A stretch of DNA of 64,000 nt, taken from positions 747,135 to 811,134 of the forward strand of contig BCGQ01000001.1 in NCBI GenBank assembly GCA_001599355.1, in the 5' to 3' direction. A program made the position numbers and the translations under genes. Under the pieces are notes generated by a model that saw only the letters and a program-made list of their open reading frames with translations, did no database searches and had not been told where the DNA came from. Of the stretch, positions 10,220 through 18,918 are shown piece after piece. Each line of letters opens with the position of its first letter. Within the stretch, counting starts at the first letter, position 1. This DNA comes from Nakazawaea peltata. Taxonomy: Eukaryota; Ascomycota; Pichiomycetes; Alaninales; Pachysolenaceae.

Positions 10220-12040
10220 ATGTCAAGTTTGGAATCATCATCACTTTGGGATAAACTGGCCAAGTTCGTAGCTACCCATAGAGCCGCCGTTGCAATTACT
10301 GCGGCTGTTGGAGCTTCGACCGCCGTTGGCGCCTACTATTACTTGAGCAATTCAGCTGATTCGCTGGATTCCGCCAGTAAAAAGAAGAAGAAGAAGTCGA
10401 AGAAGAAGAAGACCAAGAAGGATGGAACTGCTGTAGATGAGGACAAGTTACGTAAATTGCTTGAGGAGGCTGTTTTCCCATTTGATGCTGAGACTTTGTC
10501 GCCAGCTGTCGACGCCTCCGCCTTGGACCTGAAGCAAAAAGAGGAGTACGCGTTGGCTTTGAAGGAGACCGGAAATGCTTTGTTCAAGGACAAGTCTTAC
10601 AGAAAGGCCATTGAGTTCTACACTGCCGCTTTGGAATGTAATGAGGATGCTGTTTTCTACTCCAACAGATCCGCTTGTTATGCTTTCTTGGAGGAGCATG
10701 AGGAAGTTATCAAGGACACCTCCAAGGCTATTCTGCTCAAGCCTGATTATATCAAATGTTTGTTAAGAAGATCTCAATCTTACGATGCTTTGGAGAAGTA
10801 TGAAGATGCCATGTTCGATTTGACTGCTGTCACCCTTTATGGAGGTGTCAGTGCTAAGACCATTGATCTGCAATTGGAGAAGATCTTGGATAAACTTGCT
10901 ACTAAGGTTGTCGAGGCTAAGTTGATCGACCACAGACCTTCTTTGCCATCCACTTCGACTATTGCACCATTCTTCGGTGCCTTTGTTGCTGAAGGTCCAT
11001 TGGAAGGTGTCGATGTTTCTACTTTGGAGGAAGGTTCTGCCACTAAATTCTTGGTCGATGCTTTACTGAAGATTGAGTTGGGTACTACTGAAGGTTACGA
11101 AGAAGCCGATGTCTTGATCAAACAAGCTACCGACAGATTGGGTAAGGAATTGAAGGAATCCTCTCCAGATGCTAAGATTGCTGCTATTGCCTTTGAGTAT
11201 TTGGGAGCCTTTGACTTCTTGAAGAACAATTCCGATATGGCCATCAATAACTTACTCTATGCTATCTCATTGAACCCAAGACCAAGAGCTTATGTTATTT
11301 TGGGATTGGTTTATGCTGACAGACAAGAGGTTGACAATGCCACCAAGCAATTCGAGGCTGCTGGTTCTATGGACCCAGAAAATCCAGATGTATACTACCA
11401 TTTGGGACAATTATTGTACTTGTCGAACAAGTTGAGTGAAGCTGCTTTGCAATTCGAGAAGGCCAAGGAATTGAATCCAAAGAATGTCTTTGCTCATATC
11501 CAATTGGCTTGTATTCTGTTCAAACAAGGTGATCATGAAGGTGCCGAGAGAAGATTCCAAGAGGCCAAGAAGGCCTTCCCAACTGTTCCAGAAGTTGCCA
11601 ACTACCATGCTGAAATCTTAGCTGCTAAGGAAGATTACGAAGGTGCTATGAAACAATTCGAGATTGCTGCTAGATTACAAGCTGCCTTGCCAACCTTCAC
11701 TATTGGAGCCATGCCATTGATCAACAAGGCTACTATGGTATCACAAACCAATATGACCGAGCTGGAAGAACTTCTTGTCCAATCGTTGAAGGTTGATCCT
11801 AAGTCCGAGATCGCCAGAATGACCTTGGCTCAAATCAAGTTGCAACAAGAGAAGCCAGAAGATGCCGTCACCTTATTCGAGGAGCTGTGTGATTTGGCCA
11901 GAACTTACCCTGAAAAATTACAAGCTACCAGATTTGCCGAGCTGACAAAGGTACAAATCAGACTTAGAAAAGACCCTGTCTTGAGTGCCCAAGTCGAAGC
12001 TATCATGAGAAATGCTGCTTTGGCTAATGGTCAGTTCTAG
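10220..12040 (+). CDS. TOM70: Mitochondrial import receptor Tom70
   Basis: Outer-membrane receptor that takes Hsp70/Hsp90-bound precursors, such as metabolite carriers, to the TOM channel. An N-terminal anchor at about 17-40 (AAVAITAAVGASTAVGAYYYL core) is followed by a lysine-rich linker and tetratricopeptide repeats to the end. The C-terminus EKLQATRFAE-x-TKVQ-RLRKDP matches yeast Tom70; the x is CTG at 11942-11944, where S. cerevisiae has Ala. Length is 606 residues against 617 in yeast. The frame reaches upstream to a TTG at 10214, but the first ATG is at 10220. It sits inside the GlcNAc cluster without an obvious functional link, and its 239-bp promoter lacks the ATGTWACAT motif. Confidence 0.95.
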   Translation: MSSLESSSLWDKLAKFVATHRAAVAITAAVGASTAVGAYYYLSNSADSLDSASKKKKKKSKKKKTKKDGTAVDEDKLRKLLEEAVFPFDAETLSPAVDASALDLKQKEEYALALKETGNALFKDKSYRKAIEFYTAALECNEDAVFYSNRSACYAFLEEHEEVIKDTSKAILLKPDYIKCLLRRSQSYDALEKYEDAMFDLTAVTLYGGVSAKTIDLQLEKILDKLATKVVEAKLIDHRPSLPSTSTIAPFFGAFVAEGPLEGVDVSTLEEGSATKFLVDALLKIELGTTEGYEEADVLIKQATDRLGKELKESSPDAKIAAIAFEYLGAFDFLKNNSDMAINNLLYAISLNPRPRAYVILGLVYADRQEVDNATKQFEAAGSMDPENPDVYYHLGQLLYLSNKLSEAALQFEKAKELNPKNVFAHIQLACILFKQGDHEGAERRFQEAKKAFPTVPEVANYHAEILAAKEDYEGAMKQFEIAARLQAALPTFTIGAMPLINKATMVSQTNMTELEELLVQSLKVDPKSEIARMTLAQIKLQQEKPEDAVTLFEELCDLARTYPEKLQATRFAELTKVQIRLRKDPVLSAQVEAIMRNAALANGQF

Positions 12041-12105
12041 ACACTGTGTAAATATCAATAAAGTCTCTGACTGTAATTTCTCTTTTTATTATTCTATACA
12101 CTAAT

Positions 12106-13362
12106 TCACAATTTATAGGAGCCGGAGCAGTCGAACAACTTCTCACCTAATTTGTAGACTTGTTTGACGTTCCCGTTGGTATCAAGGACGGTTAAATCGG
12201 CATCACAACCGGGTCTCAAGAATCCCTTGGTCTTCTCGACACCAATGGATAAAGCTGGACTGTTGGTGACCATTCTTACGGCCTCGGCTAAATCGATATC
12301 CAACCAAGCCATGGCATTTCTAACACATTGAGCAAGATCGGTACCTGAACCGGCAATGGTGTCGGTGCCCTTCAAGAACAAATGGTTACCTTGCTTGACG
12401 ATGTACTGGTCATTCTCCCAGTAGTACTCACCGTCGTTCAATCCGATCAAATGCATGGCATCGGTCACCAAGAACATCTTGTCTGGGCTTGAAGTGTAAG
12501 CAGCTCTTATGGCAGCTGGGTGGACATGGATCCCGTCGGCTACCACACCATAGTATGGGACTCTGTTATGCAGTTTCAATTCCGGAGACGAAATCAAGCC
12601 TACAACTCCAGGTTCTCTATGGTGGAACGATGGCATGGCATTATATAAATGAGTGATCATACTGGCACCCTGTTGCACCGCTTGTAATCCGGTTTTGTAG
12701 GTTGCAGAAGTATGGCCGATGGAGTAGACGATCCCGTCATTGGAGGTGAGCTCATGAATGGACTCTAACACACCATTGAGTTCAGGAGCTGCTGTGATTA
12801 TCAGAATAGAATCCATTCCTTCACCGTACATTTCTTTAATTGACTCATACCCATTTTGGGCCTCGATTAAGGCTGCTGGGGGGTGACACCCCCTCTTGTT
12901 AGGAGATAAAAATGGACCTTCACAATGAGCACCTAAAGAGTCTGTTCTGTCATTCCATCTACTACGGCTGAATACTGGCAAATTCTTCTGGTAAATATGT
13001 GTGAACGTAGAAGGCATAGTTGGACATATACTGGTGACTCCGGTCTTGACATATTCCTTCATGACAAGGTTGTAATTTTTTTGGAAGGTCTCCTGGTCAT
13101 CAATGGAGCAAAAATCGACACCGAAACAACCGTTAATTTGGATATCCAAGAATCCGGGACATACGGTCAATCCTTGTAAATCCACGGTCTCAACGAAGGC
13201 CGAATTTTCCATTGGAGCTTCCACTATTTTTCCGGTGGTTTTGTTAATGTAGACATCTTTGTTGGAGGATAATTTACCTTCATCTGCGACGGCACAGTTG
13301 GTGAAGCGAACGATTTGTTCGATATCTTTTCTTGGAGTGAGTGGTGGTGAAAACACTGACAT
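12106..13362 (-). CDS. DAC1: N-acetylglucosamine-6-phosphate deacetylase
   Basis: Metal-dependent amidohydrolase removing acetate from GlcNAc-6-P to give glucosamine-6-P, upstream of NAG1. The 418 residues show the NagA landmarks in order: PGFLDIQINGCFG, HCEGPFLSPNKRGCH with the metal-binding Glu, GHTSATY and THLYNAMPSFHHREPG with metal and substrate His residues, GIHVHP, and FLVTDAM with the catalytic Asp. Length agrees with C. albicans Dac1 (about 413). It is convergent with TOM70 (65 bp apart) and divergent from NGS1. The shared 308-bp promoter has two perfect ATGTTACAT palindromes. An A/T-rich TATATAAATA element lies near 13411. Confidence 0.97.
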   Translation of the reverse strand: MSVFSPPLTPRKDIEQIVRFTNCAVADEGKLSSNKDVYINKTTGKIVEAPMENSAFVETVDLQGLTVCPGFLDIQINGCFGVDFCSIDDQETFQKNYNLVMKEYVKTGVTSICPTMPSTFTHIYQKNLPVFSRSRWNDRTDSLGAHCEGPFLSPNKRGCHPPAALIEAQNGYESIKEMYGEGMDSILIITAAPELNGVLESIHELTSNDGIVYSIGHTSATYKTGLQAVQQGASMITHLYNAMPSFHHREPGVVGLISSPELKLHNRVPYYGVVADGIHVHPAAIRAAYTSSPDKMFLVTDAMHLIGLNDGEYYWENDQYIVKQGNHLFLKGTDTIAGSGTDLAQCVRNAMAWLDIDLAEAVRMVTNSPALSIGVEKTKGFLRPGCDADLTVLDTNGNVKQVYKLGEKLFDCSGSYKL

Positions 13363-13670
13363 GACTGGTGTGGTGTGGAAATTGTTTAGATAATTCGTAT
13401 CTCATCTCTATATAAATAGGCCCATGGGGGGTTGCGGGAAAATAAAATAAAACATGTTACATTTTTTATGGTACGACGTAGTTGGATGTTACATTGAATT
13501 AAAGTGTCACGTTGCACGACCTTTGAGTTTCATTTCTTATCAGCAAAAACTGTTGTATCGTAACGTTGCAGCTTAAGCAGCCGAGCGTTACACTGATAGC
13601 GTTACACTGATACAGGTAAAGTTAACGTTACAGTAAGCGGTACAGTAAGTGGTACACAGGTAGTGTCAAG
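13363..13670. promoter_or_regulatory. Divergent DAC1/NGS1 promoter with two ATGTTACAT palindromes
   Basis: Perfect palindromes lie at 13454-13462 and 13486-13494, 32 bp start to start, near three turns of the helix. Three CGTTACA half-sites follow at 13586, 13600 and 13626 on the NGS1 side. A TATATAAATA stretch near 13411 suits DAC1. Confidence 0.8.
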
Positions 13671-16595
13671 ATGGCCACTTTGGAACTGAAAAGGAAGAAG
13701 TTGGGCCAGCTTATTATGGCTGGGTTCGAAGGAACCACCGTCAACCTGAAAATCAAATCTTTAATCGAAACTTATCATGTCTCCACCATCATTCTTTCGT
13801 CCAAGAACTTCGAGAATGCTGTCCAGGTGAAAAGATTGATCTGTGAATTGCAAATGATCGCCAAGAACGCCGGGTATGAATATCCTATCATGTTTGCCAT
13901 CGATCAGGAAGGTGGGATGGTGTCTACGTTCTTCGACGAGGACTATATCACTCAATTTCCAGGGCTGATGGGGCTCGCTCTGACTGGTTCCCCAGAATTG
14001 ATCTACGATGTTTGTAAAGCGATGGCTATGGAGTTGAGATCGATTGGGTTCATGATAAATCTCGGTCCCGTCTTGGATATGGTGACGAAGTTCTCACATC
14101 AATTGATAGGAGTACGTTCGTTTGGGTCGTCGGTCGATGAGGTGATCAAGTACGCTTCACTGCTGCTGAGGGGGTTCCGTGACGGAGGTTTACTCACTTT
14201 TGGTAAGCATTTCCCCGGGTTGAATAATGCTGAGATCTCGTCGTTGTTGGAGTTACCGATGCTTACCGAGACTCTTGATCAAATTGAGAATTCCAACGTT
14301 TTGACCTTCAAAGCTTTGATGGATCTGGATTTGTTGGATGGAGTAGAAGGTTCGGGAGCTCTGGTTCCAAATATCTCACCGAATGAATTCCATGCCTGTC
14401 TTAGTACGGTGATCATGGATGATTTGTTAAGAAAGAAACTCAAATTTGACGGTGTTCTGATCAGTGAATGTCTTGAATTGGAAGTTTTATTGTCAAATTT
14501 GGGCTTCAAACAAGGTGTCATCATGGCCCTGTTTGCTACTTGTGATTTAATTTTAGTTTGTCATAATTTCGACTTGCAAATTGAACTGGTGAATGCCCTT
14601 TTGCAAGCCATCGATGACGGGATCTTGGATGAGGTCACTGGAATCGATGAGTCTATCCGTAGAGTCCGTAATTTACAGAAGAAACTCCCATCTTGGGATG
14701 AGGTCTTCAATATCGTTGATATTTCTCCGGAATTACGTCTGAAGCATTTGGGTTTATCTCAGCTGGCGTATCGTAACTCTATAACTTTGGTGAGAGATTA
14801 TAATGGACACCTTCCTATCTGGAAATTCTTCACCGATGAAGAATTCATGCCTGAAAGTAATGGACTTTTACTTTTAACTCCGATTATCACGGCCCTTTAT
14901 TCCAAATCGAATATGCGACTGGTATCTCGGCCTCAATTCCCTGGAGAAGAGGTTTTCCAGGAGTTCGGTAGGAAGTTGTCCTCTTATAAACACCCCAATG
15001 CCAATTTCAAAGTGTATCATACCAGTTACACAGCTAATGGGTTGACGAATTTACATGAACAATTGATAGCCAAATGTAAAGTAGTCATTTTGGTCACATC
15101 TGAGGCCACCAGAAACCTTCATCAGATCGGAATTGCTAAACATATCTCGATGCTTTGTGGAGGAAACAGCCATAAAGCTCCAACTAGGAAACCTTTAATA
15201 ATTGTAGCAGTTTCTTCACCTTATGACTTTTATTATAATAAGAACATCGGTTCGGCTTATTTATGCACTTATGATTATACTGATAATGCATTGGATAAGC
15301 TTGTAGATGTACTTATGGGAGAGTATAGGGCCGTAGGATGTATTCCGGGAGAGTTCCTCAAGCGTCAAGGTGATGCGGAGGAGGAAGATTCCAAGAAAAG
15401 ACGTAAAAAAGAGAGGGTGGAGAGGAGATGGCTTGTAGATGAGTTCGATATCCACAGAGATTGGAAGGGATTGTACTCATTATGTATGTCTAATGTATTT
15501 GTAGGTCGTAATACGAACAGTTACTCTGAGAAGACCAATGAGGATGCGGAACTCGAGCTTTTGGAGAGACCTGAAGATGAGAGAAGCTTTAAAAGGTACC
15601 TTTCGAAGCTATTCCGATTACTCAATGATAACAGGGGAGTTCAGAAGCATTTCGTGGTGAGAAACAGTTCCATGAACACTTTGTATGGATTCGTAGCTAC
15701 TTGGTATAATGAGAGGCTTCGTACTGGTAGTATCATCTATTTGTTAGTTGATCTGCCTAAGAGAAATCAATCTGTGGGAGAGAGTTTACATTCTAAAGCT
15801 ATCAAGTATTTAGTAAATGAGAAGAATTGTGAAAAGGTGACTTTAGGTTCTCCGTTCCCTCTCTTACACTTTCCTACTAAGAGTTTATTACAGACACTTC
15901 AAAGTGATGAACTTTATGATGGTGTTGAAGAGAGCTCTCTTTTCCGCAACAATTCCATGCTCTCATTTTTGACTCGTAATCAGATCTGGACTTTTAGTAA
16001 ATTCCTCAATAGTAGTGAGGAGTCGAAACAACAACTGAGTTATATTTTGGAATTGGATAATCTTAAGAATTGGTCGGTTTCCAAAAAATTGGTCCGTCAA
16101 TTACAAGTAGTGGGGATTATGTTTGATGTGTGCCAGAATTTGCATGACGTTTTGCAGTTAATTTTGGTATATCACTCTTCCAATCCTCTGTTGTATGAAT
16201 TATATACAGAGACTGCTCGTTGTAACCCCTCTACGGTGAAAGTCTTAGTGGCTTTAGAACCTACAAACAAATCGGTTGTGGGAAGTGTAGTTGTCTTTAC
16301 TAATGAGTCTCCAATTTCGAAATTTTACCCATTTTTGGAGAATTTCGGATGTCCAGTGGGGGTTCTTAGTGGGTTAATGATTGATCCTTCGTATGAAAAC
16401 TTGACAGATGTATTTAAATTGGGATTGGTTTGTACTTCATTGAGTTTCTTGAGGAAACAGAATGAGAATTTGGATAAATGTATTTTACTTGGAATTGATA
16501 AGTCTACGAATAACCTTAACAATTTCAAAGATAATGGATTTAAGATGTATAAGCAGTATTATTATTATTATGATGAGAAGGACCGGTGGTTCTAG
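13671..16595 (+). CDS. NGS1: GH3-GNAT fusion, Ngs1-type GlcNAc sensor / histone acetyltransferase
   Basis: A 974-residue fusion. Residues about 1-350 form a GH3 beta-N-acetylglucosaminidase-like domain: AIDQEGGMVSTF, QFPG-A-MGLA-A-TGSPEL (both A are CTG codons at 13965 and 13980), LGPVLDM, GKHFPG and SECLELE. The C-terminal part from about 650 is GNAT-like, with an acetyl-CoA motif A reading RNQSVGESLHSKAI near 700. In C. albicans, Ngs1 of this architecture binds GlcNAc through the GH3 domain and acetylates histones at GlcNAc gene promoters. The homologous nag3 lies in the Trichoderma GlcNAc cluster. The SECLE stretch has Glu where bacterial NagZ has its Asp nucleophile, in keeping with sensing. 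A basic acidic-flanked linker (about 565-585) could be a nuclear signal. Retained hydrolase activity cannot be excluded. Confidence 0.9.
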   Translation: MATLELKRKKLGQLIMAGFEGTTVNLKIKSLIETYHVSTIILSSKNFENAVQVKRLICELQMIAKNAGYEYPIMFAIDQEGGMVSTFFDEDYITQFPGLMGLALTGSPELIYDVCKAMAMELRSIGFMINLGPVLDMVTKFSHQLIGVRSFGSSVDEVIKYASLLLRGFRDGGLLTFGKHFPGLNNAEISSLLELPMLTETLDQIENSNVLTFKALMDLDLLDGVEGSGALVPNISPNEFHACLSTVIMDDLLRKKLKFDGVLISECLELEVLLSNLGFKQGVIMALFATCDLILVCHNFDLQIELVNALLQAIDDGILDEVTGIDESIRRVRNLQKKLPSWDEVFNIVDISPELRLKHLGLSQLAYRNSITLVRDYNGHLPIWKFFTDEEFMPESNGLLLLTPIITALYSKSNMRLVSRPQFPGEEVFQEFGRKLSSYKHPNANFKVYHTSYTANGLTNLHEQLIAKCKVVILVTSEATRNLHQIGIAKHISMLCGGNSHKAPTRKPLIIVAVSSPYDFYYNKNIGSAYLCTYDYTDNALDKLVDVLMGEYRAVGCIPGEFLKRQGDAEEEDSKKRRKKERVERRWLVDEFDIHRDWKGLYSLCMSNVFVGRNTNSYSEKTNEDAELELLERPEDERSFKRYLSKLFRLLNDNRGVQKHFVVRNSSMNTLYGFVATWYNERLRTGSIIYLLVDLPKRNQSVGESLHSKAIKYLVNEKNCEKVTLGSPFPLLHFPTKSLLQTLQSDELYDGVEESSLFRNNSMLSFLTRNQIWTFSKFLNSSEESKQQLSYILELDNLKNWSVSKKLVRQLQVVGIMFDVCQNLHDVLQLILVYHSSNPLLYELYTETARCNPSTVKVLVALEPTNKSVVGSVVVFTNESPISKFYPFLENFGCPVGVLSGLMIDPSYENLTDVFKLGLVCTSLSFLRKQNENLDKCILLGIDKSTNNLNNFKDNGFKMYKQYYYYYDEKDRWF

Positions 16596-17284
16596 GTATA
16601 GTGAAATATGAATAGTGAGATGGTTGTAGGATGATCTTAATGGTGAGCAAACTGTGTCTGCTGAACCTTAAACGATATTTAGTTACTGAATAGCCAATAT
16701 TTACTTCTACACCTTAAATAGTATGTACTTTTGAATCTCTAACCCCCCTCCCTAACCCCCAATTAATTCGTAATTTGCTCATAAATATTTCAATGAGATG
16801 AGATGTGCAAATTACGAATTATCCAATGTCACATTCATAATTTGATAATTTGCTCCTGAAATAATACACCCGGTCATCCAGATGTTACCACTCATCTTCA
16901 CTCGTTAACTACTTCTTGAGAGTCACCGCCGCTCAAGACAGCCACTCAGTCATCTTATCCATTAATCCACCCAATTAAAGCATCCCCCTAACCCGCTATC
17001 ATTATCTCAATACTACTCAATACTACATCCTCCCATGTTACATCCAAAAATCTGTAACATCTTCTGCCCCCTCTGCGCGCGCGCCCACCTTCCTTATCAA
17101 ACCTCTTCTCTTCTCTGCGCGATGTTACATTTCTTTCACGCTCCTGAAAATGTCGCCCAGGTCATTTGAGACCAATCCCCTTTGAAGGTTCCATTTATTT
17201 GAACACAAGCTGAATATATATAACTGCTGTTGGAGTTGAAGGGAGACATACGAGTCAAATTAGTATCCCTAACCACTTCTCACC
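16596..17284 (+). promoter_or_regulatory. HXK1 promoter with two ATGTTACAT palindromes
   Basis: 689 bp between NGS1 and HXK1. Perfect ATGTTACAT lies at 17035-17043 and 17122-17130, with a near copy CTGTAACAT at 17052-17060 and ATGTTACC at 16882. A GCGCGCGC run is at about 17077. A TATATATA box at about 17214 precedes the ATG by about 70 bp. An imperfect inverted pair built on AATTCGTAATTTG occurs at about 16765-16825. No gene is seen. Confidence 0.78.
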
Positions 17285-18661
17285 ATGATCTCGACGGTAA
17301 CCACGTCGGAACAACCAGAGTACATGGTGGTCACCGGAATCGATCCGGTTCCTGACACCATCGACACAGAGACAATGATTCAAGAGTTTGTAGATAACTA
17401 CTATGAGGCGATCCGAAACTCGGAAAACTCGATGATACCCACCTTCAGTTCTCTCCCAACAGGTAAAGAGGAAGGAATGTACTTGGCTATTGATTTAGGA
17501 GGGTCTACTTTGAGAGTAGCGGTTTTACAAGTGTCCAATAAACGGACCAAGACGTTAAGTGAGGATTCATGGCATATTCAAGATGACCAGAAAGTCATAG
17601 ACAAGCAGTTCTTCTCTATAATGGCCCAAAGAATCGGTCAGGTTTTAGCTGGACAAAATCAGATTTCATTAGATCAAACTATACACTGTGGGATCTCATG
17701 GTCCTTCCCGATCCGCCAGACGAAACCGAACAACGGGTTTATCGATAATGTTGGTAAGGGGTATCAGTTGACGGAGTATTCTCAAGGACAAGATTTGAAG
17801 CACCTAGTGGAGACAGCTTGTCTTGACAACGGCATCAAAATCTCCGTGGACCTGATCATCAACGATTCAGCCTCGGTTTTCTTTGCTGGAAAGTATCTTC
17901 ATGATAGTAAAATCGGACTTGTATTAGGAACAGGGACCAATGCCTCGATATCAGTGCCCGTGCTGTCATTATCCGAGCTGAAACGAGCCAATCTGGGTTC
18001 TCATAAAGAATGTATGATCAATACCGAGTTGTCTTTCTTTGGACACAATCTTCAACGTCTTTCTACAGCATATGATCACCAAGTCGATACCAGATGGGGT
18101 TTAGATTTCTCCAGTATCGCTTTACCTCATATGAGTACTGATGACTATGGAGTTTTCCAACCGTTGGAGTTCATGACCAGTGGAAGATACATCTCTGAAC
18201 TCATGAGATTACAAATTGTAGAGCTGGTTGAGACCGGGATATTAAGCTGTGATGTGACTAGTTTGATGACCCCATATATACTTAATGCTCAGTTTGCATG
18301 TGATATTTATGAGAGAGGGGATTTCGACAACTTCTGCTCCACCTATTGCTTACAACTCTGCGAGTCTGATCGTGTGATCATCTCCAAGATGGTTCATCGC
18401 ATCATTGAACGTGCTGTCTACGTTTTAGGTACTGCTTTGATTGCTTTAGTGCGTATTATTGTCGACCAACACCCAGATGATGAGTTGGATATCATCAATA
18501 TTGGATATGTTGGGTCGATTTTACAGTTTTTCCATGGATATCGTGATAAGTTGGAGAAATTTATGAATAATATTGGACAAGGACGTCAAATTCGACTTGT
18601 ATATGTTGAGAATAGTAGTGTTAATGGGCTGGCTATTGCGGCCTCGGTTAATATAGAGTAA
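17285..18661 (+). CDS. HXK1: N-acetylglucosamine kinase (hexokinase family, NAG5/HXK1 type)
   Basis: Phosphorylates GlcNAc to GlcNAc-6-P, the entry step. The 458 residues show the hexokinase fold: AIDLGGSTLRVAVLQV phosphate-binding segment near 62-77, SWSFPI, NDSASVFFAGKY with the catalytic Asp, LGTGTNAS, and an IGYVGSILQFFHGYRD segment near the adenosine site. Length fits the divergent fungal GlcNAc kinases (C. albicans Hxk1, about 490) and not the glucose hexokinases. Context among NAG1, DAC1, NGS1 and RON1 supports GlcNAc as substrate. It is convergent with RON1. Confidence 0.93.
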   Translation: MISTVTTSEQPEYMVVTGIDPVPDTIDTETMIQEFVDNYYEAIRNSENSMIPTFSSLPTGKEEGMYLAIDLGGSTLRVAVLQVSNKRTKTLSEDSWHIQDDQKVIDKQFFSIMAQRIGQVLAGQNQISLDQTIHCGISWSFPIRQTKPNNGFIDNVGKGYQLTEYSQGQDLKHLVETACLDNGIKISVDLIINDSASVFFAGKYLHDSKIGLVLGTGTNASISVPVLSLSELKRANLGSHKECMINTELSFFGHNLQRLSTAYDHQVDTRWGLDFSSIALPHMSTDDYGVFQPLEFMTSGRYISELMRLQIVELVETGILSCDVTSLMTPYILNAQFACDIYERGDFDNFCSTYCLQLCESDRVIISKMVHRIIERAVYVLGTALIALVRIIVDQHPDDELDIINIGYVGSILQFFHGYRDKLEKFMNNIGQGRQIRLVYVENSSVNGLAIAASVNIE

Positions 18662-18719
18662 TGCATGATTAGATATATAGTATACAACTTCGATAGTTCA
18701 ACTTCGTTGAGTTGGTTGG

Positions 18720-18900
18720 TGTAACCTTGGTTTAGCGGTTGGTGTAAACCTCGGTGTAACCCTTGATGTAACCCTCGAATTACCCTCGATGTAGCCCTCG
18801 ATGTAGCCCTCGGTGTAACCCCCGGTATTAGCCTCGGCCTGCACTCAACTGCCCTCGGAATTACCCTCGGTGTAACCCCCGGTATTACCCTCGGATTTCC
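18720..18900. repeat. Degenerate 12-bp repeat tract (CTCGGTGTAACC-like)
   Basis: About fifteen imperfect copies of a 12-bp unit around CCTCGGTGTAAC or CCTCGATGTAGC run between the convergent HXK1 and RON1 stop codons. Copies vary at two or three positions, so it is an old or fast-decaying array. No coding potential is evident. Confidence 0.8.
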
Positions 18901-18918
18901 CCAGATTTCCCCGTCTCC

